Shown here in pieces: positions 47,054-58,385 of a DNA stretch of 64,000 nt (within the stretch, counting starts at the first letter, position 1; the number at the start of each line of letters is the position of its first letter). Made by a program: the position numbers and the translations under genes. Source of the DNA: Podaxis mareebaensis. Taxonomy: Eukaryota > Basidiomycota > Agaricomycetes > Agaricales > Agaricaceae. The stretch lies in the NCBI GenBank assembly GCA_018524725.1, contig JAEUWP010000335.1:620001-684000 (forward strand), in the 5' to 3' direction. The notes below the pieces were generated by a model. It was given only the letters and a program-made list of their open reading frames with translations. It did not search any database and was not told where the DNA came from.

Positions 47054-48774
47054 ATGAGCGTGCTTCAGATCATCTCCATTGTGTTTTTATTCAGCCTCCC
47101 TGCGGCGCAGGCAGCACCAGTATACCCTCGTCACTGTACTAATAATACCAATACGGCGATCGCAACAAGCACACCAGAACCATTTGTATTACCAGAACCC
47201 ACTGAAGATCCAGGTACGTCATTACACTCAAAACAAGAATACACCTACCATATTCTAATTCTTCCATCGCTGCCCGTCTTCATCAGGCCCGACTTTTGAC
47301 GCGACTGCAACCCGAGCGGCCACCAGAGCCCAAATCCGGAGTGCAGCGTCTCCGGACATCTGTTTCGACGTCTCGGACTTTCGCGCTGGTGATTTCAGAT
47401 TCAACCTCGTCCCCCTCGCATTAAAGAAGTGCGATTCGAATGTTGACGGGCAGAAATTCGATCTCATCACCAAAGGTGAACACAACAATGTACCTGATGG
47501 AAGTCGGGTTATTATCGTATCAAGCCAACAGCTTACTTGTATCGACCGACGGGGGAATAAGAACGACAGGAATCGTCCTGGACTCTTTGCTTGTGGTCTG
47601 TAGCCTTCCAGCCCCTGTCGTTGAATATAATCCTCATCTTCGATACAGGGGGAAGAGCAGCAGGCGATGGTGAAACAACTGCAGACCAACAGTTCTTCTT
47701 CGACCCTAACACCACCCTTTCCCAACTCTCCAAAGGCGTTGGATTCCCGGTGGTCAATACCGCAGTCAACAATGGCGTCGGAAGTGGAAACACTTGCCTG
47801 ACATTCAACGCTGACGGATTCGTCAGTAACGCGCCATGTTCCCCGCCAAATTTCACGCCTGAGCAGACATGGTTCGTTGAAGAGGTTCCCTCGAGCAACG
47901 CACCACCCTCAAGTAACTCGGAAATAAGTGGGGGTCAATCTTCACTGCCAAACCCGACCACCACTTCCGGTCCATTGACTCCAAGTTCGGTCCCAACTCC
48001 TGCGTCAACTGCGTTAATCACATCCACACCAGCCTCACCTTCATCACCAGCAACCCCAACATCATCCCCAGAACCCTTCGTCCCCCCCATACCCGCGGAT
48101 GGCCCTGGTCCCACATTCGACGCAACAGCCACCTGCGCCGCGACCAAAATCCAACTCCAGAGTACTACCCAAATAAACGGCACCAACGTCTGCTTCGACG
48201 TCTCTGATTTCAAGAGTGGCGATTTCCGGTTCAACCTCGTCCCTCTTGCACTTAAGCCTTGTGATGTCACTGTCGACGGACAGAAATTTGACATAGTCAC
48301 CAAGGTGAACTTCTTTTTCTTGTCTTTCCTGTTTCTCAGGGGAGGGAGCTAACGATTTCTGCAGGGAGAACATAATAACACTCCGGATGGGAGCAAGACG
48401 ATCATTGTATCGAGCCAGCAACTCACTTGTGTGGACCGTCGAGGGAACATCAAAGATCGGAACAGACCTGGTCTTTTTGCATGTGGTGGGTTTCCTCCCT
48501 CCTTTTTTTCCCCTTGTTTCTCAAAATCAAGTCAATTCCTGGAGGTGGAAGGGCCGCAGGCGACGGCGAGACGACCGATGACCAACTTTTCTTCTTTAAC
48601 TCCACTTCAATCTCCACAGGCCGAATTGGTTTCCCTCTCGTGAGAGACGCAGTCAACGAAGGCGTAGGAGCGGGAAACAAATGTTTGGCACTGAACCCTG
48701 ATGGATTCATGGATTCTGCTCCTTGCGCGCCACCCGATTTCACTCCAGAACAGACCTGGATCATTGTTGGTTGA
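47054..48774 (+). CDS. Secreted protein with two tandem copies of an unknown domain
   Basis: Predicted secreted protein; the domain is not one I can name. Five exons (47054-47213, 47287-47595, 47649-48304, 48365-48485, 48545-48774) give 491 residues. A signal peptide ends at AAQA (about residue 19). Copy 1 (about residues 45-275) and copy 2 (about 335-490) share PGPTFDATAT, CFDVSDFRAGDFRFNLVPLA, VDGQKFD, IIVSSQQLTC, DRRGN-DRNRPGLFACGGRAA, GDGETT-DQ-FFF, and a closing PC-PP-FTPEQTW. A Ser/Thr/Pro-rich linker of about 60 residues separates them, suited to O-glycosylation. Cys pattern is mostly conserved, though copy 1 has Arg where copy 2 has Cys early in the domain. Convergent with VID30, 196 bp between stops. 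Confidence 0.82.
47190..48774 (+). repeat. Internal gene duplication (two coding repeats)
   Basis: Copy 1 runs about 47190-47890 and copy 2 about 48060-48774, both starting at the sequence for EPFV..PGPTFDATAT and ending at FTPEQTW. Confidence 0.85.
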
Positions 48775-48970
48775 TCATTGGACTCGTGATTGTGGAAGGA
48801 ATACATGTAGCAAAAATTACACAGGCAGATGAATAGCTAGGTGACTGTTAGTTACAGGAACCAACTATCAGACAGTCAACACGAGGAGCCTTCAACTCAC
48901 TATACATTAATACACAGAGGGGATGCGCGAATCCCGACAAGTACACGAGGAAAAGGGGGTGGGTTGATAC

Positions 48971-51642
48971 CTATGTTTCAAGGAACTCTCTGGACATGTC
49001 CGCATATACGGCTGATCCAACACCAGTCACGCCAAGTTGCGTCATGCACGCAGCGGTGTGTCGATATACCATTTCCAATGTTGGCCTTACTGGTCGGCCT
49101 TGCGACTCTGTTGTGTAAAAGAAGTCAGTAACGCCTTCGAGTGGAGATCCATTTACATACTTAGGATAGCTTCGTTTACTTCGTTCGCCAATACGATCCG
49201 GGCTTCATGCCCGGCAACTTCGGCGGTGTCCCCTCCGGCCTCGAAAGGGTTATTCCAGGCAATAACACTTGACGCTTGTTCGAACATCTGCCTCAACTCT
49301 GGCCGTTTCTCCAGCTTGTAATCATTGTTGAAGCTCTGCCCGTACTCGATCGCCCTTGTTAATGCCGCCTCGAAGTCTGCCGTCGTCGGCGGCCGCGAGC
49401 CAAATCTGTTCCCTGACGGCGGTATCGGCGAGTCTAACTTTGTGTGATGAAGAGACGGTGGGTAAATTGGCGACTCAAATGAAAGCGCGTCGTCGTCCAC
49501 GTCCATGTTCATCCCATCGTCATCCAACATTTGTCGGCCACTGCTGGGTCCGGGTATGTCAAGGGACGAGTCTTCTCGTTCCTTCCCGTTGCTTATTCTT
49601 CGTTTGATTTCGTTCGTCTCCAAGATGAGTTCTACGAGTTTTCTGCAGCGCAGTTTGAAGAGCACCAGACCATCGTCTGCCTCCAGCACGGTAGGGTAAT
49701 AATTCCGAGTATCTTCGAGCGCAGTATCAATGTCGCCGTTGACAATTGAGTTAACAATTCCTGTTCGTCGTTCGATGTCCCCCTCAAAGTCATCAAGCTC
49801 GTCTTTCTCCGGCGCTCCATCCATATCAACGTCTCCCTCTTGCTTCCTGTTGCTCCCTTTCTGCTGTTTATGGAAGGCTCGGGCGGTTTTAGCATAACCA
49901 TGGTGAACGAGGTAAGATAACACTAGCTGGTTTAAGACCGTTTTCGACTCGTCCTCCGTCAGCGCAGCAGGCGGTTCTGTTATTGTGATCAGGCTCTTGA
50001 TAGCGTTTTTGTGATATCGACGACGCAATAAGGTGGAATCGAGTGGAGTTTTCATGATGGTGGCCCAAGTCATGTTTCGTCTTTGTTGAACATGATCTTC
50101 GATATCGAATAGGAATGGGTCGTGTCCGAAGTTGACTCGAACGGAATCCCCCGGGTGCCGCAAGCCTACGGCAGGATATATGTCAACATCCTTACCCACG
50201 TCGTCGAAGACATAGCCTATGGCAAAGTTAGTCAGGAGTCAAGAAAGTAAACAGTATTATACCAAGGAAGGTTTGATTTTTGGTGTAGAACATCTTGTGG
50301 GTGGTAAAGTCAATTCCGCACCCTATGATGTCTCCAGCTGCAATGTGTTCGATAAGCAACTAAACCAAGGAATAATGCAAGCACACACATCCAAAGGATT
50401 GAGCATATGCAGCTGCAGGTCTCCCGCCCTCATAAGCGTGACCATCGTCCCCAAGGTATCCCCAAGAATTAGGTTCCCAACCGGGAAGTCGAGAGAATTT
50501 GACAGTACGAGAACAAAATCTGTCCAATAAGCACGCGAGTATGGTGAAAAAGCATCTCGCAACTTACCCAATACTTATGTGACTAGATAACAAGGGAAGC
50601 AAAGTATGAGAGCATGCCTATCGAGAGCCGGGGCTAAACACACCTCTTCTGCTCCTTGCATTTCACTTCGACCTCATAATAGTAGATACCACAAGCAGGG
50701 GGAACAAAATGATTTGCCCTAGCATTGGCGGCGTGCTCCTTGTCACTGTTATTTGTTGCACCTAAGTTGCAGACTTGAGAACAATCATCCTTGGATAAGC
50801 TCTTGGACGGCATCGAACCCACCGTGGTGTACGAGTTCCCGTCCGTCGTGTGACACTGAAAGTGTGTTTGAGCGGGCTTGATCGCTCCACCGCGTCGGTA
50901 ATGGGTATGTCACCAGTTCTTCTGGAGTCACAGTGGCCGGCACGGTGCGAGCGTCCCTGGTGGGCGGCGGCGGACTTGGGCTGCTGTCTTCGTCACTATC
51001 TGAGGGTGACATAGCATAGCTATGCGAGGGAACGCTCCTTGGGGGGGCCGCTTCCGATCTCCTTTGCGGTGCGGGACCTGTCAAGACAGGGGATGGTGTT
51101 TCAGTGACTAGTAGGTCCCTCAACGCAGAATGGTCTAGATACGCGGGTCTAGGGAATGATACAGGGGTGGTATTCGGCAACGGAGGGATGCTGGGAGTGT
51201 GTCGTTGAGCGCTGAGAGATCGTCCACCGACACCACTCATTCTTCGCGTCTGAGTTGGGGAGTTCGATGAAGCACATGAATTATCGACGCTTCTCGAAAG
51301 ATCTGGCGTGGCGTGCACTACCCTGGGTTCGAAGTTCGTGCTGACGCGCATTGCAGGACGACCAGGATGACTGGTTGTAAAGGTAGCAGAGCGAGATAAC
51401 ATTCTTGTTGGTGAGACAGACACTGAAAGGGGACCATGCAATGGCCTTTGGCTGGCGGATACACTTCTGGCTACGTCCCCTCCTCCTGAACGGCTGGACA
51501 AGCCTTGAGTACTGGAAAGGCGGGGACGGGATGGGGATATTGAGGGGATGGAGATGACAGACTCGATGTTACGTGTCGATGACGAGGTGGAAGGATTCCT
51601 CGGAATTGGGATACTGGACGACCTTCCTGGGCGGCTGGTCAT
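48971..51642 (-). CDS. VID30: GID/CTLH E3 ligase subunit, RanBPM-like
   Basis: Scaffold of the GID/CTLH ubiquitin ligase, which in yeast degrades gluconeogenic enzymes. Order: Ser/Pro-rich N-terminal region of about 250 residues from ATG 51642; SPRY domain from LPTRWSDQARSNTLSVSHDG through FVPPACGIYYYEVEV, SHISIGFC (15-nt exon 50582-50568), LPGWEPNSWGYLGDDGHAY, GDIIGCGIDFTTHKMFYT, and YPAVGLRHPGDSVRVNFG; LisH with VLNQLVLSYLVHHGYAKTA; CTLH from ERRTGIVNSIVNGDIDTALE; and CRA at the end with SQGRPVRPTLEMVYRHTAAC and VGSAVYADMSREFLE. The stop is at 48971 in a last exon (49107-48971) that is easy to miss. At least eight exons. Divergent from UMP1 with 244 bp between start codons. Confidence 0.93.
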
Positions 51643-51886
51643 GATGGAAGAGATGAGGAAAAGCAGACAAAAGGTTTAAATACGATGTTTAGAAGTTCTG
51701 AGAGCAGTGTGGATGGGATTTGGAGCAGAGAAGGAAAGTGTGGGTAAGGAGGGAGAGGGGACCAAGGGTGCGAGGATGCACAGAGCCAAACTTAGTCCCC
51801 GATAAGTCGTGACCTTCCATGTCACACACATCAGTCGCTATTCCTGTCACTCGCCTCTTACGCGTTCACCATCTCCCTCAACCACC
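51643..51886. promoter_or_regulatory. Divergent promoter, VID30 / UMP1
   Basis: 244 bp shared by two genes of the ubiquitin-proteasome system. It contains one ACGCGT near 51859. I looked for the yeast proteasome element GGTGGCAAA and did not see it. Confidence 0.5.
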
Positions 51887-52514
51887 ATGGTACGTCTTTC
51901 AAGCCTCGAAACTCAGAGGACTCGACCGAACACTATATAGGATCCTTCTCTCAGACTAGTACCAAAACCCGCAGAGAAAGTCGCCACCATCTCAGACACC
52001 GCCAATAGCCTTGGCCTCCATGATACCTTGACCTATGGGCCTCGTAATCTCGCTGCTGAGGTCAAATCTACTAGAGGAATCAAGGACCGGCTAGAGAATG
52101 TCAGCTCGCATCTGTCTTCATCTGGGTCCTGGATGCTGATCGAAATCTAGTGGGAAGAAACCCAGGATATGACCAAGCTCACCATGTTGCGCAATACATA
52201 CGGGATGCATGCACCAATGCGGCTCCTTATGGAACGCAAGATTGTCAACTCTGTATGATCTTGTTCTTACTTGGGAGTCACTCTTCACTAATACGTCCTA
52301 TTAGCTACCCGCCTTCTCCGGGATGCCGCAATCTAATCTGCATTTGGACATCTTAATGGGACGTGATGAACTCATTGAACCTACTGATGTTTTCCTGGGT
52401 CCGCGTCCTTCCCATCTCCCTGGATCCAACACAGCTGACAAGTATTATTTAGGCATGGAGACTGGTCCTTCAATAGATGTCCGCAAAGAGATGGAGAAGA
52501 AATATCGCGTGTAA
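51887..52514 (+). CDS. UMP1: Proteasome maturation factor UMP1
   Basis: Chaperone that holds half-proteasomes and is then degraded as the first substrate of the new 20S particle. Four coding exons (51887-51889, 51941-52099, 52151-52252, 52305-52514) give 157 residues. The first coding exon is ATG alone; the second begins DPSLRLVPKPAEKVATISDT and holds NSLGLHDTLTYGPRNLA. The third has WEETQDMTKLTMLRNTYG, and the fourth PAFSGMPQSNLHLDILMGRD and DVFLGPR. This order matches UMP1/POMP closely. The stretch after DVFLGPR is somewhat longer than in yeast. Convergent with MFAP1 after about 750 bp. Confidence 0.94.
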
Positions 52515-53263
52515 CGGTTGCTCACTCACACATACCGACCATGTAATAATAGGATTAATCCACGGTCCATTCTCGAACAAACCCCGTTCACTTCAGGAAA
52601 GCGAACCACAAACAAGATACTCAAAGACTCCGCATCCACGGTCACCTGGATGAAAATCTTCCACGCCATCCCCCTTTCATCTTGTACCTTCACACTCTAA
52701 GATATTCTGGCGCTCATGGCCCACCTCTCTAAGAAGGGAATCCCAGGAAATGCATGCAAGCACCGAATCCAAATAACTCAGTTATTTGATATACGATGAG
52801 CCGATGCGTTTGGCTTAAGTCGCAAATTACTCATCATAGTGTAAGAACTTGAAACGCAAGCAGAAGGGGCTGTCAGCGTTCTCTGGGACGCCCATTCTTT
52901 TCCTCTCATAATAAGTTGGATGGGTTTCTGGTAATCTAGGGGAGTGTCGGGCAATATCTCTACCGTGATACTCAGGAGTGGTGGGCAAAAACCTAAGTGC
53001 ATAGGTTCTTGAGTGTTAACTGCATGATTGTCATTGGTTAAAAGGATTGTTGGTCGAACACAACCTGGAGACCGTAGGTTTTGCCAAGGTCTTCATATCC
53101 GCGCCACACCCTACCGCCCCAGGGCGTCAAGTATTGTTTATTCGGCATGAAGGCTCAAACCGACCCTCTCAACCACTTGCTTGTAATACGGACGCGACTT
53201 AGCCTTGGTGCTTGCTGGTGGTGATCCTGTTCCGCAGTAGTGTACAAATTATATTATCCCAAA
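52515..53263. other. Convergent intergenic region
   Basis: 749 bp, long for a convergent pair in this window. Two frames of about 60-75 codons overlap here with no domain. No RNA gene recognised. Confidence 0.45.
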
Positions 53264-55158
53264 TCAATCTAGACGCCGCCTCTTCTCCCGATACCTGTCC
53301 TCCACTGAACGTTCCCTCGATCGCCTTCTTTCTCTGTCGCGGTATCGGTCTTTTGCAGGGGGCGACCTTGATCTAGACCGCGAAGACGGACGGTAACTTC
53401 GGCGATCGTCGTACTTGTCCCTTCTATCATTTCTGTACCACCTCGAATCTCTTCCATCTCGGTCATCCCTTCTGTAACGGCCTCGGTCGTCGTCTCTCTG
53501 TCTGTAGGCACCATCATGATTCCTGTATCTATCCCCACTGTTGCGGTAATCGTCGCGAGGTTTGTTGTCCCGTACGCCACGATCCTCTGTGGGCGCACGT
53601 GAACCTGGTGCGACGGTGTTGGTGCGGGCCCTTTCTGAGTTTTGGGGACAATCTAAGAGCATGATGAGAACGGAGCTAGCAGGCATCGAAAAGCAGCAAT
53701 GAACCTTTCTTCAAATGGGGACCGCCGCAGAGGAAGCACCCCCCCGTATCCGTCCCAGTTCCTCCATGTTTCACGGGTGCCGTACCGCCAAATCCACCAG
53801 TACCGACAGTGGTGTCCTGGTCCAATAGATGTGTATACTTTGTGCGACCCCTCTTTCCAAAGTTCTTGACTTGCATAACTTTGGGAAGGAGTGTTACATC
53901 AATGGTCGACTCTGTAGCCTCCGTGTAGTCGCGTCTTTTGAGAATTTCCTCGTCCTATGGACAGCCTCAGCATGAAGATGCAATAGCTTCGAAGAGACGG
54001 AGACAAACCTGGTGGAAAGCACCTTTGTGCCAGTACTTCTGCAAGAACTTCTGCTTGCCCTTCGGTTTCTCCTTTCTTGACTTCTCCGCCTTTTCCATAT
54101 CCTCCTTGAGCCGCTGTTCCTCTGGTAACGCTCTCCTCCTCTCAATCTCCTCTCTTTCCTGTTCCCTGAGCAATTCTTCCTCCTTCTCCTTCTTTATACG
54201 ACTTAACTCTCGCAGACGCCACGCTTCGAATTCACCAGCAGGATCCAAGCCGTCCGTATCATCAACGTCAGGAACCTGATCCTCCTTCTCCCCTAAATAA
54301 GAAATTAACGCTATACATATGAAGTCAGAGTGTAACAACTCACTTTCGGCGAGTTCTCTGCGTATACTTTCAGCAACCATATCATGACTTTGTTTTCGCC
54401 TCTCCTCCGCCTCTTGTTCCTTCTTCCTCTGCATCTCCTCGGAATCTTCTGCGAGCGTCTCCCTCTCCGCTATCGTAGCACGGGCACGCCTAGAATATGA
54501 AGTCAGGTATATACTTTATGGCATGACTACGAGTGCGCACTTCGGCACGAAAACGGGTCTGAATAGAGGCTTGGGGGCCTCCTCATCTGACTCGCTTTCA
54601 TATTCACTAGACTGAATGCCTAGATTAGCACAGGATCACGTATAAATCAAGCACAGACCAACCTCTTCCTCGGATTCTTCCTTCCCAGGTGGCACTTCCT
54701 CCCCCTCCTCCTCCGACTCTTCTTCCTCTGATTCTGTAGCCAGATACAATCAGCCCCACTCTTCACCCAAGATCCATCAAGTGAACAAACGCACCTTCAC
54801 CTTCCATCTCCGTCTTCCCACTCTCTAACCGTCCCGCAACAATAACCTTGCCCTCCTTACTAACACTCACGTCCTTCAACGCAACATTCATACTCCTGAC
54901 CTTCGCATCCACCTTCGCCTTAGCCAATTGCATCTCATCCTCATCCTCTTCACCTCCAGCCCCATCCATATCAATATCTCCAGCCTCTTTAATTAAAACA
55001 TCACCCCCGTCTCGCTGTTGTTCAAATTCATCCTGTGCCTGCTCATCCACATCTGAATCGGACTCAATTTCCGCTACACCTTTGGGTGCTTTGCCTTTCC
55101 AGTATCGTGCAGCTGGGCGTGGCAGCCTCGGTGCTTGCTTCCGCTGTGCCGTCGCCAT
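53264..55158 (-). CDS. MFAP1-like spliceosomal protein with zinc knuckle and RS tail
   Basis: Homologue of MFAP1, a component of the spliceosomal B complex. The start is ATG 55158 ([20 protein letters not shown], conserved N-terminus). Acidic segments follow ([28 protein letters not shown]), then a long charged coiled coil ([39 protein letters not shown]). The MFAP1 C-terminal domain has [57 protein letters not shown] and LLDQDTT. After this, unlike animal MFAP1, come a CCHC-type zinc knuckle ([13 protein letters not shown]) and an Arg/Asp/Tyr/Ser-rich tail of about 130 residues ending RRRLD, suited to RNA and RS-protein contacts. At least seven exons; phases not all computed. Confidence 0.88.
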
Positions 55159-55512
55159 GAATTCGGTAGAAGGAAGGAAGCAAAGTTGAAGGCGAGCGAG
55201 CGGTGTTGGTACACAGTGTGCGAGTCCAAGTCACGAATTGGTGTTAAAACTAAACAAGATACAACACCGGAATGCATCCCTTCGGTCCGAGATCGTTGAT
55301 CCGCTACAGGTTTACACCGCACTGCAAACTCTAACAACTTGAGTCACGGTACCGATAAACGTTGAATCACATTGTAAGTAAGCTACATGATCGTGAATTA
55401 ACTATGACAAACTTGACATACGTTACATAGAAATCAAACCATCCACCCAGGATTCCGTAAATAACTGAAGGGACAAAGTCCATGGCACAGCCGAAGAATA
55501 CACGAAAGGGCC
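55159..55512. other. Intergenic, same-strand
   Basis: 354 bp between the BTB gene stop and the MFAP1 start, both on the - strand. It must hold the MFAP1 promoter. No gene seen. Confidence 0.4.
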
Positions 55513-58273
55513 CTAAACGAGCCCAAGAACAACCGTTGCCCTAAAGCTGACCTCCTTCCCGTGAGGCCTCGGCTTCCTGGCCACGGGAACAAAAGCCACA
55601 GCATCGCCATCATCGTCGCTCCCAATATCGACATACTCTTCCGATCTCAACGAGCTAGACTTCCACCCCCAACTTTGGCCGATTGAGAACACGTCGGGCG
55701 CACTCGAGAACCTCGTCTGAGAGGACCCAGTCGCACTCGCACAGCTCACCATAAAGTACGCAGCAATCATGGCCCGTGGATCCCTGTAGGGTTGACTAGG
55801 GGCACGGGTGGTAGTGCTGCCTCCGAAACTGCTGATCAGTGTAGTAGGAGAGGAGGGTGATCCGGAACCGGAAATGACGGGTGAAGACGGCCGTGCAGAT
55901 ATGGGTGAGAATACGGTACTCGCTGTATGGGCCAGAGGATGGATTGAAGGTGAGTAATGGAGGGGGCTGCCGGGCGATCCAGAGGAGGATTGTAAAGATC
56001 CGCCTCGGTGATGACGATCAGTCCTCGCAACCACAACCTGCGTTTCATTGCCCCCCTGGTTATCCGCGGGAGAAGGAGGCGGTACATATGCGCTAGGTTG
56101 GGGTATCGGGTCAATACTCGACTGGCGGTGAACGTAAACACCGAGTTGAGTTTGGCCTTGTCCTTTCTTGCGAATGATCTGGATATAAACGTTGAATAAA
56201 CTTCCAGCGTACCAAATAGTATTGGAATAAAGCCTGTTCTTCTCTTTCAGGGAATCGTAGTCCCAGAATTCCACAGAGAAACGACAGGGAGGGTATGGTG
56301 ACCACCGCGTATTTCCATTACCGCCGGAAGAGACACAGCTAGCGGCAGTTCGTCTAGAAGAAAGAAGGCCAAAAAATGTTGACTCCGAGGTCGCCAGAGG
56401 CGAGACCTGTGCATTATTCTGCTTGTGTACGGTGCGCCCATTGGATGAATGGGAGGCGGCGACGGATGGTGAGTCAGTGAACTTGAACAGTTCATCCATC
56501 GACATCGGGGCACCATCTGCTGTGCCGTTGAAGGCGGTTCCGTTGTCACCTATGCGCAAGGACGAATCACTTGGAACCGGGAAATATGGCTTCTGAGCCT
56601 CGGGGTTAGACGATTCGGGCAGGTCGGCGCTGGAAACCTGGGAAAGGATGTCGGCCGTAGTTAAAGTTATTCCAAGCTCCTTGTCTTTGGGAGAGGCTGA
56701 GGGCAGCGGTGAACAAACAGATGGTGGCAGAGACGTTATCTTGTGACGGAATACAGACTGACTCCAGTGAGCAGCTTGTAGGACATGGAGGGGAACGAAG
56801 GGCTGTTTGGTCGTTGGGGAGATGTCATTTGAGATGGTGATTATATCCTCCATCGACTATAAGATGCATTGATGTGTTAGGCTCACCTCTCGACGGATGT
56901 GAATAGCTCACTTACCATATTACTGTAATAGATACCGGTCTCAAACATCACTGACCATTCTTTCTCCTCCTCGGGCATTACACCCTCTGCTCGCCTCATC
57001 TCGACCACGCTCCGAGCGAAGTCGTACCGGTGGCGCTCGTTCTTGACAAACAGCGTGTCAGAGGCCACAATCGCAGCAACCCAATTTGCACTCAGTCCTC
57101 CGCGACCCCAAATAGTTATGCTATCTTGAGAAGAGGACGAAGCCTGGGGAACATTGTTGCTGGATTCCCCCATCAGAGGCCATTTTCTAGAGAGGACAGG
57201 AGTTGTTTGTCTTTGGTTCGTCTCATAGGCGAGCATGTCTACAGCCCATCTTGCCAGCCAGCATGCGCAGGCTTCCCCTATTTTGTTCGACACAGCACCA
57301 TAGTGACAAACGATTTCGTTATCTTGGTTGCTTTCGCCTGACGTGATGCTCTCGTCCGAAGAGGCCGCGGAGGAGAGTCGGCATCCCCCCTCTTTTATGG
57401 CAAGCTCGGAAAGGATATCAGCGAATTCTTCAGGTTCATTAGATTTGCATGACTCTAGGGTATTTGGACTGTCCTCATCCTCGATAGGAAGCGCGATACT
57501 CTCTAGGCCAACCGCGGCTTCTGGTTCGCTGAATGAAGCATCCCAAGGAACCAGAGGTTTCCCAAGAGCAAAGTTAAGGTATGGGAGAACCGTGCTGGGA
57601 CCAACAGTGCTGAGGATTAGTGAGAGCGCTTGAGTTGCAACTGAGGGTATCGAGAGGTATATCGATGTTGCCAGTAAGGAAAGAAGGAAACGGGGTGTAG
57701 CAGGATGATGGCCAGTTGGAACTGGTTCAGGCTCCTGGGGCGTTGGGAATGAGGGAGTGAGAGGGTGGGCAGCCGTGGGTGTTAAGAACGTGGGCACGTG
57801 TAATGCAGGACCTCCACCATAGAGGCGCGCAATGCAAAACCTAAGAAATGGTCAATAATTATCATAGAGCATATCGAGACACCTACTCGAATGCTGTCAA
57901 ATTCATCAACGGTCAATACTTCGATAACAAACGGCAAGAAACATTTCGTACCCGCACGTGTGATATTGCGGTCAGGGAAAACCATATCAACAATGTCGCA
58001 ACCATATTTCGAGCTCTTTCGGTTTAGGGAGGATTCCACAAAGCCAGCAGTAAAGAGAGACTGAAAGAAACCCTGGAGGGTGTTAATGATCCTATCCTAA
58101 AGAATAGATATGATTTGTGTATTCACCGACTGGATGAGGACAAGACGATGAAGCTTATAAACAGCACTCCATGTTCCTTTGACGCGTAAGGCAACATCGG
58201 CAGTCTTGCCTTGCAAGAGAGCAGCGTAGATGTGGGACTGAATGTCTGCGGGGGAAGGGGTACGGTTGTTCAT
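55513..58273 (-). CDS. BTB/POZ domain protein
   Basis: Large BTB protein found in agaricomycetes; partner and role unknown. The start is ATG 58273 (MNNRTPSPADIQSHIYAALL); the next in-frame codons upstream are not ATG. BTB domain: GKTADVALRVKGTWSAVYKL and HRLVLIQS, then GFFQSLFTAGFVESS, DIVDMVFPD, and AFEFCIARLYGG split over exons. A Pro-rich loop follows, then a BACK-like helical part (LLATSIYLSIPSVATQALSL) and a second region with ACWLARWAVDML. The C-terminal half is Ser/Pro-rich, with an ordered FWDYDSLKEKNRLYSNTIWY and GSLFNVYIQIIRKKGQGQTQ beta segment like those that follow BTB in fungal members. Only 112 bp separate its start from the divergent TRS31 start. BTB proteins often serve as CUL3 adaptors, but no direct evidence is here. 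Confidence 0.8.
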
Positions 58274-58385
58274 GCGGCTGGGAAGAAGAATGGCAGAAGC
58301 CAAGGAGTGGGAGGTCTAGAGATGGTCTATGCAATTAACTTAGCTGCTTCAAATCAGCTCCCGTCCATCAGTCCCCCTGACACCC

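Noticed and set aside
50563..50582. 6-nt exon model for VID30
   Set aside because: A 15-nt exon using the acceptor at 50583 gives the better SPRY motif (SHISIG), so the 6-nt form is kept only as a possible isoform.
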